DNA from: Deltaproteobacteria bacterium UBA6967
Lineage (GTDB): Bacteria; SAR324; NAC60-12
NCBI GenBank assembly: GCA_002450295.1
Contig: DJYX01000125.1
Coordinates: 1 to 7,510 of the forward strand
Direction: 5' to 3'
DNA length: 7,510 bases
This document shows positions 1 through 6,356 of this stretch, piece after piece. Each line of letters opens with the position of its first letter. The stretch's first letter is position 1. The position numbers were made by a program, and so were the translations under genes. A model generated the notes under the pieces. It worked only from the letters and a program-made list of their open reading frames with translations. It was not told the origin of the DNA and ran no database searches.

Positions 1-216
1 GAGGCGACGGAACTGAGCGAGCGGGAACGTCAGATCTGTTCCGCCCTGGCCCCGGCGCTGCGGGCGGAGGGCTTGTTCTTTGTCGGCATCGATGTGATCG
101 GCGGCATGCTCAGCGAAATCAACGTCACCAGCCCCACCGGCGTGCGCGAAGTGGAACGGTTAATGAACCAGCCATTGGCGGATCAAACGATCGAACGGTT
201 GCGACAGCTGCTTTAA
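1..216 (+). CDS. gshB: Glutathione synthetase, C-terminal end (partial)
   Basis: This is the last 71 codons of a gene that begins left of the window; it reads in frame from base 1 to the TAA at 214-216. The fragment contains [12 protein letters not shown] followed by [16 protein letters not shown], the C-terminal part of the ATP-grasp domain of bacterial GshB. The Asn and Glu of EINVTSPTG belong to the ATP/Mg2+ site, and the Gly/Thr-rich turn lies close to the substrates in the known family structure. The enzyme is a cytosolic ligase that joins gamma-glutamylcysteine and glycine, using ATP, in the second step of glutathione synthesis. GC content is about 61%, clearly higher than the genes to the right, as expected of a core chromosomal gene. 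The family identification is firm; the cyanobacterial affiliation is my reading of the sequence style. Confidence 0.93.
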   Translation, partial: EATELSERERQICSALAPALRAEGLFFVGIDVIGGMLSEINVTSPTGVREVERLMNQPLADQTIERLRQLL

Positions 217-232
217 ATCCGCACAGCTAGCG

Positions 233-254
233 CGAAATGAATTTTTCGATTTTT
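233..254 (+). terminator. Weak possible terminator after gshB
   Basis: Seventeen bases past the gshB stop, CGAAA (233-237) can pair with TTTCG (244-248), and a short T-rich run follows (250-254). The stem is only five pairs with few G-C pairs, so termination would be inefficient. The rest of the 100-bp gap between gshB and the next gene (217-316) holds no promoter I can support. Read-through from gshB into the oxidoreductase is therefore possible. Confidence 0.25.
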
Positions 255-316
255 CACATAAGACTTCTCTCAGCCCGGGGTCATTGCTATCTGAAGGGAA
301 ATACAACTATCTCCCG

Positions 317-1837
317 ATGAGTCAGCGATTCGACACAATTATTGTAGGAGCCGGAGCAGCTGGTTGCATCTTGGCCCGTGGTCTTGCAGATGCAGGCCAA
401 GGTGAGGTTTTGCTCTTGGAGTCCGGAACTGACGGTCAGGAGCCTCGCTTTGTTGAGTCCGGAATCTCAAATCTGTTCCAATCATGGTTCACAGAAGCCG
501 ACTGGCAGTTAAAAACCACCCCACAAGTCGGCCTGGGTGGCCGGGAAGTTTTGATTAATCAAGGCAAGGTCCTTGGAGGTGGAACGGCAATCAATGCCAT
601 GATGTATGTGCGTGGGAGTCGTTTTAATTTCGAGGAGTGGTATCAAACAACTGGTGGTGATTCGAATTGGTCTCCTGATCAATTTCAAGCAATGTTCAAG
701 GAGCTGGAACATTGTCTAGGAGACTACGGGGAGGATGTGCTCCGTGGGAAAAATGGCCGGATGTCCATTAATCATCCTCCTCGCCCAAGTGCTGCGTCGG
801 GTTCATTCCTTGAGGCCTGTCAGGCACTGGGTTATCAGCGTGCCGACTTCAATGGTTCTCAGCAGAATGACCGTTGCGACTACATGCAGCTGATCATTGA
901 TGCTGAAGCCAAACGTTCAAGCACTGCGAATGCATATTTAAGAGGTGTTCTTCCAGCCAATTTAACTGTGCGCTGCAATAGCAATGTTCAGTCGTTACTG
1001 ATTGAGAACGGTCGCTGCCTCGGCGTTCAACTTTCCTCCGGTGAAACGCTGGAGACAAAACATGTCATCCTCAGCGCCGGGGCCTTGCAAAGCCCAGGCT
1101 TGTTGATGAAGTCAGGTGTTGGTCCCAAGGATTCACTTGAATCGGCGGGCATTCCTGTCAAAGTTGATCGTCCAATGGTCGGACGCAACCTTTCAGACCA
1201 TATGCGAGTGATGGTGGCCTATCGCTCAGAGGCTGATCCGGGTGCAACCGATTTTCTTTGTGAAGCTGCGTTGTTTACACGCTCTGGCTTGAATGCCGGT
1301 CTAGAAACTGATTTGCAAATCAACTTCTCGGCTGGAGTCGATGGGTTTGTGGCCGAGGAGTTTCTGCCCGAGGGTGGTCTTGAGCATTCGGTGATTTTCG
1401 TCCCTGTTCTTGGGCGTCCTCGCAGCCGTGGCTCCATCCGGCCTGTACGCTCTGACGAGGGTGTGACCTTCGATATCAATCCTGCTTATCTGGAGGATCC
1501 AACGGATCTACAGGTTTATCAGAAGGGCCTTGAGATTGTTCGTCAGATTGCATCGTCAGATGCCATGAAGCCCTATTGCGCCGAGGAACTCTGTCCGGCT
1601 GATCATTTTGCTGATGCTGACTATTTGAAAAAGTACGCAACAACCATCTGGCATCCAGTTGGGACCTGTGCTGTGGGTGCATCGGAGGATGCGGTGTGTC
1701 GTCCAGACTTCAGTGTTCGCGGTGTAGAGCAATTGAGCGTTGTAGATGGATCCGTTTTACCTTCGCTGACGAGTGGTAATCCACAAGGGGCGATCTTCGC
1801 TGCTGCCAGCACGGCTGTGAAACAGTTCAGTCTATAA
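317..1837 (+). CDS. GMC-family FAD-dependent oxidoreductase (choline dehydrogenase-like)
   Basis: A 506-residue flavoenzyme of the glucose-methanol-choline family, which oxidises alcohols to aldehydes or ketones with FAD. Residues 7-37 form the Rossmann dinucleotide-binding motif (G11-A-G13-A-A-G16, with acidic E35 at the end of the second strand). GKVLGGGTAINAMMYVRG (83-100) matches the first GMC signature and SAGALQSPGLLMKSGVG (253-269) the second. The C-terminal block has the catalytic His in WHPVGT (H446) and the partner Asn in SGNPQ (N488), both intact. Length is slightly below that of BetA-type choline dehydrogenases. There is no signal peptide, so it should be cytosolic. I chose ATG 317 because the FAD motif follows within ten residues, as usual in the family; an in-frame TTG at 284 would add eleven residues. 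A GAAGGGA sequence (293-299) lies rather far upstream. Substrate is unknown: 'choline dehydrogenase' would be over-annotation, as no betaine-pathway gene is adjacent. Confidence 0.92.
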   Translation: MSQRFDTIIVGAGAAGCILARGLADAGQGEVLLLESGTDGQEPRFVESGISNLFQSWFTEADWQLKTTPQVGLGGREVLINQGKVLGGGTAINAMMYVRGSRFNFEEWYQTTGGDSNWSPDQFQAMFKELEHCLGDYGEDVLRGKNGRMSINHPPRPSAASGSFLEACQALGYQRADFNGSQQNDRCDYMQLIIDAEAKRSSTANAYLRGVLPANLTVRCNSNVQSLLIENGRCLGVQLSSGETLETKHVILSAGALQSPGLLMKSGVGPKDSLESAGIPVKVDRPMVGRNLSDHMRVMVAYRSEADPGATDFLCEAALFTRSGLNAGLETDLQINFSAGVDGFVAEEFLPEGGLEHSVIFVPVLGRPRSRGSIRPVRSDEGVTFDINPAYLEDPTDLQVYQKGLEIVRQIASSDAMKPYCAEELCPADHFADADYLKKYATTIWHPVGTCAVGASEDAVCRPDFSVRGVEQLSVVDGSVLPSLTSGNPQGAIFAAASTAVKQFSL

Positions 1838-1844
1838 AGACAAA

Positions 1845-1878
1845 ATAAGGGTGTGTTTGCTAATAAACACTCCCTTAT
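1845..1878. terminator. Bidirectional rho-independent terminator
   Basis: Left arm 1845-1858 and right arm 1865-1878 pair over 14 positions with one T-T mismatch and a six-base loop (1859-1864). The stem core is AAGGG/CCCTT plus GTGTTT/AAACAC. On the - strand the stem runs into TTATTTTG, and on the + strand into ATTTATT, so both sides have T-rich tails. It begins eight bases after the stop of the GMC oxidoreductase and ends 27 bases before the stop of the convergent - strand gene, the expected place for a shared terminator. Confidence 0.85.
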
Positions 1879-1905
1879 ATTTATTGGCTATTTAAAACAA
1901 ATAGC

Positions 1906-2946
1906 TCAGAAGGTGGTCGTTAGGCCAAAATTGTAAACATGCTTATTGGAGCTTCCATCACCATTCAAAATAAAGTCTGTGGTCGTAGGGCCTAAATTGA
2001 TATATGTGTAGCCAATGCTTGCATACGTTTTGATGGTTTTACTGGATAGACCAGAAATTGGCACCGTAAACTCTGGACCCACTGAGAAAAATCCATAATC
2101 ATTGCCATCATAAAACTTGTTGCCGAGGCCAACACGCATTGGCACTGCCAAAGTGACAGGGAAGTTCGTGTCGGACCCAAAAATATAAGTGGGTGTAATG
2201 CCAGGCTCAAAAAGAAAGGCGTCAGGCTGCAGTCCAATCTGCGACTCCCATGGAATTTCGTAGATCAACAAGAATTGCGGTTTCAAGGCAAAGTTGTCGA
2301 CAACCATTCCCGTGTCATCCATTGAAAGAACAGCTTTCAAGAATGCTCCAGGCCCGAACGCACCAGCCGGAGATTGAAGCTCAGTGAGAGAGGTCGTCAG
2401 ATTGAATCGATCTTGGAAGGTGACTGATAAACCCGTAACCAAATCAGCTTCCGTGTAGTAACGATAGGGTGATGTAGGGCTTGAGAGATCTTTATTGGTG
2501 CTGATATCGTTCCAGGATGAGATAAAGCCAGTAACATTATTAATGAAACTGTCTTCAGAATTGTCAAGAACCTTGTCAAAGAAGGTGTATCGCAATGCCA
2601 GCATTGGCTGGATCGTCACACCTTCATCTTGTAAAACAACACCGAATGAGATGTATTGAGACTTGAAGTCAAGCTTGAAAACACCCGAGAAACGCGGATC
2701 TGTAAATGTTGTTTTTTGGCCTGGAGGAGTCGGATCATCGGATCCAGGATTGGCACTCACGCGAGTAGATGCTAAATCTTGACGTTCTTTTTCGATCCTT
2801 TCCGCTAGAGCATATTCAATTTCATCCTCGTACATGTAGTATTCATCTGCATGAGCAGGTTGACTGGCGAGAGGACTGGCAAGAAGCAGGCTGAGCATTA
2901 GGGACCGTTTCCAGGCCCGATCTGACAAAGACGGAAGTAATTTCAT
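1906..2946 (-). CDS. Exported protein, probable outer-membrane beta-barrel
   Basis: A 346-residue protein I cannot assign to a named family. The N-terminus is a long signal peptide: basic residues (R10, K13, R14), a hydrophobic core SLMLSLLLASPLAS, and a likely cleavage after QPAHA (A33). An acidic, Tyr-rich and probably helical segment follows (34-60), then a Pro/Gly-rich linker (65-80). From about residue 86 to the end the chain is built of alternating hydrophobic/polar strands separated by Asp/Asn/Gly turns, for example FKLDFKSQYISFGVVLQ and YASIGYTYINLG. It ends TTTF, and a terminal Phe is the usual BAM-recognition residue of outer-membrane proteins. Start ATG 2944-2946 lies six bases after the stop of the upstream barrel gene and has no clear Shine-Dalgarno sequence, so translational coupling is likely. 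It is the last gene before the convergent terminator. Transport or structural function is unknown. Confidence 0.8.
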   Translation of the reverse strand: MKLLPSLSDRAWKRSLMLSLLLASPLASQPAHADEYYMYEDEIEYALAERIEKERQDLASTRVSANPGSDDPTPPGQKTTFTDPRFSGVFKLDFKSQYISFGVVLQDEGVTIQPMLALRYTFFDKVLDNSEDSFINNVTGFISSWNDISTNKDLSSPTSPYRYYTEADLVTGLSVTFQDRFNLTTSLTELQSPAGAFGPGAFLKAVLSMDDTGMVVDNFALKPQFLLIYEIPWESQIGLQPDAFLFEPGITPTYIFGSDTNFPVTLAVPMRVGLGNKFYDGNDYGFFSVGPEFTVPISGLSSKTIKTYASIGYTYINLGPTTTDFILNGDGSSNKHVYNFGLTTTF

Positions 2947-2952
2947 TATGAG

Positions 2953-3840
2953 TTAGAAGGTATAGCGAACACCGGTTTTCAGGATCCAGTTACGGCTTCC
3001 TTGAGGCTGCAAATTACCAAAATCTGTGTTTTCTAGCAGAAAACCGTCTACAAATGAGTATTTACCACCTAGAAAGAACTCAGCTTGATCTGTTGCGAGA
3101 TAGCTGATACCTGCTTCGAGTGTCATAACAGGATCGGTGGAGGCTCCATTAGCCTCGGCACCTAACCCGGCAAATGGGAAAAATGAGGGGGTAACACCCT
3201 TCAAAGTTGATGTTTGTAAACCAATCCCTGCTCCTAGATAAGGCCTAAACCTTCTTTCATGACCAAACCCATTCAGATCATAATATGCATTTAGTGTGTA
3301 GCTTTGCAGTTTTACATCACCATTACCGGAAACTTTAGACGATCCATCCTGAAGAATGACATCTTTATTTTTAGGATCTCGGAAGAGTTGGCCACCATTA
3401 CCTGCTCGCATATCGCTGACATCATTATTCATTTCAGAGTATTCAAACGCGAAACGGAAATTGCGGTCGTAGCGATAGCCAACAGCTAGACCACCGTAGA
3501 GGCCCTCGTTGAAGAACAACTGAGTATTGCCATTTTCCCCTGACCATTCACGCTGTTGTATCCCGATATCGGCCTGTACGTAAATTCCGTTTTTGGGCAA
3601 AGCAATCTTTTTGCCTTTTCCGTAAACGCCTGCGGCTTTCTTTAATTTGATCAGCTCAATTTCGAGCTCTTTAATTCGATCAGCAATCTGTTCTGGTGTG
3701 ATTTCAGACTCGGAGTCCTCAATGACTGCCTCAGCGGGTTGAGAGCCAGGCAGCCAATTTGTGGATTCCGACTCTTCTCCTGCAAGAGCAGGTGAAGCAA
3801 ACGTCGCAAGACATGCAATGATTGCTGAAGTCCGCTTCAT
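2953..3840 (-). CDS. Outer-membrane beta-barrel protein (OmpA/OmpX-like barrel) with N-terminal coiled coil
   Basis: A 295-residue exported protein. Residues 1-20 are a standard signal peptide with cleavage after SPALA. An acidic stretch (21-46) leads into a short amphipathic helix (47-70), in which I52, I56, L59, L63 and L66 follow a 4-3-4-3 spacing, a good trimer- or dimer-forming coiled-coil pattern. From about residue 86 to the end, amphipathic strands such as LYGGLAVGYRYDRNFRFAFEY, SYTLNAYYDLN, FRPYLGAGIGLQT and ILKTGVRYTF resemble the small outer-membrane barrel superfamily (OmpX/OmpW/Opa-like, about eight strands). It ends in Phe. It is first of a two-gene unit with the barrel gene six bases downstream. 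Start ATG 3838-3840 fits the signal peptide; no strong ribosome-binding site precedes it. Its role (porin, adhesin or envelope organiser) cannot be read from sequence. GC is low, about 38% in a sampled line. Confidence 0.85.
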   Translation of the reverse strand: MKRTSAIIACLATFASPALAGEESESTNWLPGSQPAEAVIEDSESEITPEQIADRIKELEIELIKLKKAAGVYGKGKKIALPKNGIYVQADIGIQQREWSGENGNTQLFFNEGLYGGLAVGYRYDRNFRFAFEYSEMNNDVSDMRAGNGGQLFRDPKNKDVILQDGSSKVSGNGDVKLQSYTLNAYYDLNGFGHERRFRPYLGAGIGLQTSTLKGVTPSFFPFAGLGAEANGASTDPVMTLEAGISYLATDQAEFFLGGKYSFVDGFLLENTDFGNLQPQGSRNWILKTGVRYTF

Positions 3841-3882
3841 CTAAAATAAGCATTTGGGGAATTTTACTGCTTTTTTCTCTGC

Positions 3883-3910
3883 AGGATAAAAAGTCTGAAA
3901 AACGTCACAA
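3883..3910 (-). promoter_or_regulatory. Candidate sigma70-type promoter for the two barrel genes
   Basis: Reading the - strand, TTGTGA (3905-3910) and TATCCT (3883-3888) are separated by 16 bases. Each matches four of six positions of the -35 and -10 consensus. The -10 box lies 42 bases upstream of the ATG at 3840, inside the 94-bp gap after the aldo/keto reductase. No convincing terminator separates that gene from the barrel pair, so some co-transcription is possible too. Confidence 0.4.
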
Positions 3911-3934
3911 ACGTCCTGGATTCAGCTGGGCGGG

Positions 3935-5110
3935 TCAGCCCTCCATCTGAAACTGATAGGGATGAGGAACACGGTGGTTTTCAATCATTGCCTCGGTCTC
4001 TCCATAAAGCAGTGCCCTTGAGAAGAAGTTGGGGAGTGCTGGGCTTCCGTACTCAAGCATCGTGTATGGGTAAGCGCCAAAGGCCGGGTACGGCGATGTG
4101 ATCGCAGGTGATGTGATGGCATTGATTTTTGCCATTTGTTCGTCACTGAGTTCAAATTCTGTAGCTCGCAATGCATCAGTGAGTTGCTTAGCGGTGCGTA
4201 CTGAGAAAATCGGAATCGTGACGGTCTCCTTTTGTTGCATCAGCCAGCGCAGCGCAAATGCAGTCCATGGCTCTCCAATTTCGTCCACGATGGGTTGAAG
4301 TTCTTTCAGGATGGCCAGGTTCCTCTGGGTTGCTTCGTACCAGAATTGACTGCTGTCCTTGACGTGCGGTAGTACTCGATTCGGAATTGAGGGATCCACG
4401 GAATCGGTGGTGTATTTACCCGATAAAAGTCCACCGTGAAGTGGGGACCAGCAGGTCATTCCAATGTCGAGTTCTTTGCACATGGGCAGGTATTCCGGTT
4501 CGTGCGACCGCTCGACCAGGCTCCACTCATTTTGTAGTGCAATGAACGGGTGCAGACCGTGATAATCGGCATAGGTGTTCATGCGTGAGACCTGCCACGC
4601 AGGCACACTGGACAAGCCTGCATAGAGGACTTTGCCTTCTTTGATGAGATCATTGACACTCAGGACGATTTCATCAAATGGGGTTGTGTAATCCCAGATG
4701 TGAAGCCAAAGGACGTCGATGTAATCAGTTTTCAGGCGCTTCAAGCTGCCCTCCACCGATCGCCTCAGGTTTTTGCGGTGATTACCGCGGTTGTTCGGGT
4801 CTTTTTGATTGGTTGGCTTGCCAACACCATTGAAATCTGCTGCGCCATCACCCAGGGAATATTTCGTTCCGACAACAAAGAAATCTCTTTCTCTTTGAAT
4901 GAAGTCACCGACCCACTGCTCTGACTGCGATTCTTGATATCGGTTTGAGGTGTCCAGATAATTTCCACCTGCATTGGCGAAGCCTTCGAGGATCTTATTG
5001 GACTCTTCTTGATTGGCCCCTAAATCTCCCCAATTGGTCCCGAGCGTGCCACAACCGAGGCACATTTCGGAAACGCGTAGTCCTGACCTACCGAGAAGGC
5101 GATACTTCAT
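3935..5110 (-). CDS. Aldo/keto reductase
   Basis: A 391-residue cytosolic oxidoreductase of the AKR superfamily, which reduces aldehydes or ketones (or oxidises alcohols) with NADP(H) on a TIM barrel. It opens with MKYRLLGRSGLRVSEMCLGCGTLG, the typical first strand. All four catalytic residues are visible: D53 and Y58 in YLDTSNRY, K83 in GTKYS and H137 in LWLHIWD. LKRLKTDYIDVLWLH, EGKVLYAGLSSVP and ALQNEWSLVER are further family blocks, and SVRTAKQL (303-310) fits the cofactor phosphate-binding loop. The barrel ends near residue 333; about 58 further residues, rich in Pro, Tyr and Phe, extend beyond the usual AKR length of 320-330. I chose ATG 5110 because the family N-terminus starts there. 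A GTG at 5182 would add 24 residues unlike any AKR and would begin right at the T-tract of the upstream terminator. Substrate unknown. Confidence 0.92.
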   Translation of the reverse strand: MKYRLLGRSGLRVSEMCLGCGTLGTNWGDLGANQEESNKILEGFANAGGNYLDTSNRYQESQSEQWVGDFIQRERDFFVVGTKYSLGDGAADFNGVGKPTNQKDPNNRGNHRKNLRRSVEGSLKRLKTDYIDVLWLHIWDYTTPFDEIVLSVNDLIKEGKVLYAGLSSVPAWQVSRMNTYADYHGLHPFIALQNEWSLVERSHEPEYLPMCKELDIGMTCWSPLHGGLLSGKYTTDSVDPSIPNRVLPHVKDSSQFWYEATQRNLAILKELQPIVDEIGEPWTAFALRWLMQQKETVTIPIFSVRTAKQLTDALRATEFELSDEQMAKINAITSPAITSPYPAFGAYPYTMLEYGSPALPNFFSRALLYGETEAMIENHRVPHPYQFQMEG

Positions 5111-5182
5111 TTGAGTCGTATTCGTACATATACACTCTAAATATTTCTGAGCTCCTTGCAATTGATTTGTAGAGCAACCCAC

Positions 5183-5210
5183 AAAAAAGCCGGCCTTTTC
5201 AGGTCGGCTT
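5183..5210 (-). terminator. Rho-independent terminator after the NTF2-like gene
   Basis: On the - strand AAGCCGACCT (5210-5201), a GAAA tetraloop and AGGCCGGCTT (5196-5187) form a ten-position stem with one A-C mismatch, running into six T residues (5188-5183). It sits 49 bases after the stop codon at 5260 and so closes the transcript of the NTF2-like genes, separating them from the aldo/keto reductase. The + strand lacks a T-run, so it acts in one direction. Confidence 0.9.
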
Positions 5211-5221
5211 CTGGATTCATC

Positions 5222-5235
5222 CCACAGGACTGTGG
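5222..5235 (-). repeat. Short perfect inverted repeat in the 3' untranslated region
   Basis: CCACAG and CTGTGG are perfect reverse complements with a two-base centre. As RNA this would fold as a five-pair stem with a four-base loop. It lies between the stop at 5260 and the terminator at 5183-5210, so the transcript would end in two successive hairpins. Role unknown; it could be a stability element, a protein site or chance. Confidence 0.4.
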
Positions 5236-5259
5236 CGATTCAACTTTTCCTCGGATGAT

Positions 5260-6249
5260 TTAGCAAGCATTAACGAAGGGATACTCTCCCTCGAAAGCGG
5301 TCACTGTGATCATGCTATCAAAAATTCCCTCATTGGAATTGACGCGGCCTCCATTTTCAGACGATGCAGTTTGAACGATAGAGACCATGACGTCATAATG
5401 ACGATTCGAAGGAATGGCCATGCGCTTTTCGCGTGTATTCGCGATCACTTTGTCGTTCTCATAGAAGAACTCCTGGATTTCGAATTCACGGTCGTAGCTG
5501 TGTTCCCACTGATCTGCGAATGTCTGAATAAAGGCGTCGATTCCTTGGCGAACCTCTGAGTCGGCAAAGGGGAGAAGGTCTGGATCGCCTTGGAATTTAA
5601 TCAGCGCGTCGGGTTGGGTTACTGGCTCGAGAGCTGTGAGTCCAGATGTGTCTCCTGTTCTGCTACCTTGAATTCCTCCGAAGGTGCCAAACCAGTTACC
5701 AACGATTCCGAATGCTGTTTGAGTATCGATGTCACGATCTCGGACAGGCTCCAACACATCATCCATGTTTGGGTTGGGAATCTGATCGTCCTCCCCAACA
5801 ATGGCTTCAGCCATGGGATAGCTGTCGTAGTGGAAGCGAAGATCTGAGATTCGATCCTTCGCATTAACAGTCATGTAGGCAATTTGGTCGAGACGAAACG
5901 ACTTGCCGTTTTCTCTGACAGTTGAGAACTGGTCTGTGGCCGCAGCAATTCTGTCGGTTTGAGGCGTAAATTCAAAGGCTGGACTGACAGCAAAACTGTT
6001 GGACAGGACGTCATGAACTGGCATCTCTTCAGTAGAGACCAGTTGGCGCAAACGTTTGAAGTTTTTGATTACTGTTGATCGGCCCTCAAAGACGCCGCCG
6101 ACTGAAGAAATCAGGCCGGCCTGACCAGACCTGTCTAGTACGACATCTTTGGCCAAAAAGGGACGAAGATCTCTGGCAGATGCCTCTCCTTTCAAATAAT
6201 CTTCGTAGACTGCGAGAAAGTTTGATGAAATCTCTGCTGCAGTGGCCAT
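5260..6249 (-). CDS. Protein with two NTF2/SnoaL-like domains (shorter paralog)
   Basis: A 329-residue protein without signal peptide or membrane segment, hence probably cytosolic. Domain 1 (about 5-150) has the NTF2-like plan: an N-terminal helix (SSNFLAVYEDYLKGE), FEGRSTVIKNFKRLR (54-68) as the conserved second helix, and strands ending in SDLRFHYDSYPMAEAI (135-150) with D142 at the usual pocket position. A linker (151-215) carries NPNMD (159-163) and FGTF (187-190). Domain 2 (about 216-320) starts at IKFQGDP (217-223) and shows helix EVRQGIDAFIQTFADQW followed by FEIQEFFYENDKVIANTREK, typical of SnoaL-like proteins. The fold houses cyclases, isomerases, hydrolases and non-catalytic binders, so function is open. 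The neighbouring 379-residue protein is a clear paralog. Start ATG 6249 gives an N-terminus matching that paralog (MA...SNF); the ribosome-binding site is weak. It ends in a Cys. Confidence 0.8.
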   Translation of the reverse strand: MATAAEISSNFLAVYEDYLKGEASARDLRPFLAKDVVLDRSGQAGLISSVGGVFEGRSTVIKNFKRLRQLVSTEEMPVHDVLSNSFAVSPAFEFTPQTDRIAAATDQFSTVRENGKSFRLDQIAYMTVNAKDRISDLRFHYDSYPMAEAIVGEDDQIPNPNMDDVLEPVRDRDIDTQTAFGIVGNWFGTFGGIQGSRTGDTSGLTALEPVTQPDALIKFQGDPDLLPFADSEVRQGIDAFIQTFADQWEHSYDREFEIQEFFYENDKVIANTREKRMAIPSNRHYDVMVSIVQTASSENGGRVNSNEGIFDSMITVTAFEGEYPFVNAC

Positions 6250-6272
6250 CTTTAAGCTGGGTATGCTTTACC

Positions 6273-6295
6273 AAATTTTATTTTAACTAAAATTT
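6273..6295. promoter_or_regulatory. AT-rich palindrome in the spacer between the NTF2-like genes
   Basis: AAATTTTA (6273-6280) is the exact reverse complement of TAAAATTT (6288-6295). Inside it, ATTTTAACTAAAAT (6280-6293) is itself a palindrome with a two-base centre. On the - strand this contains TAAAAT, five of six matches to a -10 box, 31 bases before the ATG at 6249, but no -35 box at the right spacing. It could be an operator, an activator-dependent promoter or simply AT-rich spacer. The remaining part of the 107-bp gap contains a six-pair A/T hairpin (TTCTTT/AAAGAA) but no real terminator. Confidence 0.35.
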
Positions 6296-6356
6296 CGCAG
6301 AACGACCTTCTTTGATCTAAAGAAAAGATTAAACTGACATGGTGCCCTGCAAAGTA

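Noticed and set aside
284..316. TTG start for the GMC oxidoreductase
   Set aside because: The FAD-binding motif normally starts within about ten residues of the N-terminus, which ATG 317 provides; the extra residues show no family likeness. It is not fully excluded, because no ideal ribosome-binding site precedes ATG 317.
1219..1479. Open frames antisense to the GMC oxidoreductase
   Set aside because: They lie wholly inside a gene with clear family motifs, have no recognisable domains and are best explained as reading-frame shadows.
317..1837. Naming the GMC enzyme betA (choline dehydrogenase)
   Set aside because: Family signatures alone do not define the substrate, and no betaine aldehyde dehydrogenase or choline transporter gene is adjacent.
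4090..4125. Short imperfect repeat encoding AITSP-ITSP as a possible tandem-repeat element
   Set aside because: Only two partial copies inside the coding sequence; no sign of a mobile or regulatory element.
4700..5172. Open + strand frames opposite the aldo/keto reductase
   Set aside because: No domain or ribosome-binding support; the - strand reading contains all four catalytic residues.
5111..5182. Longer start (GTG at 5182) for the aldo/keto reductase
   Set aside because: It begins at the end of the upstream terminator's T-tract and adds 24 residues unrelated to the AKR family; the family N-terminus starts at ATG 5110.
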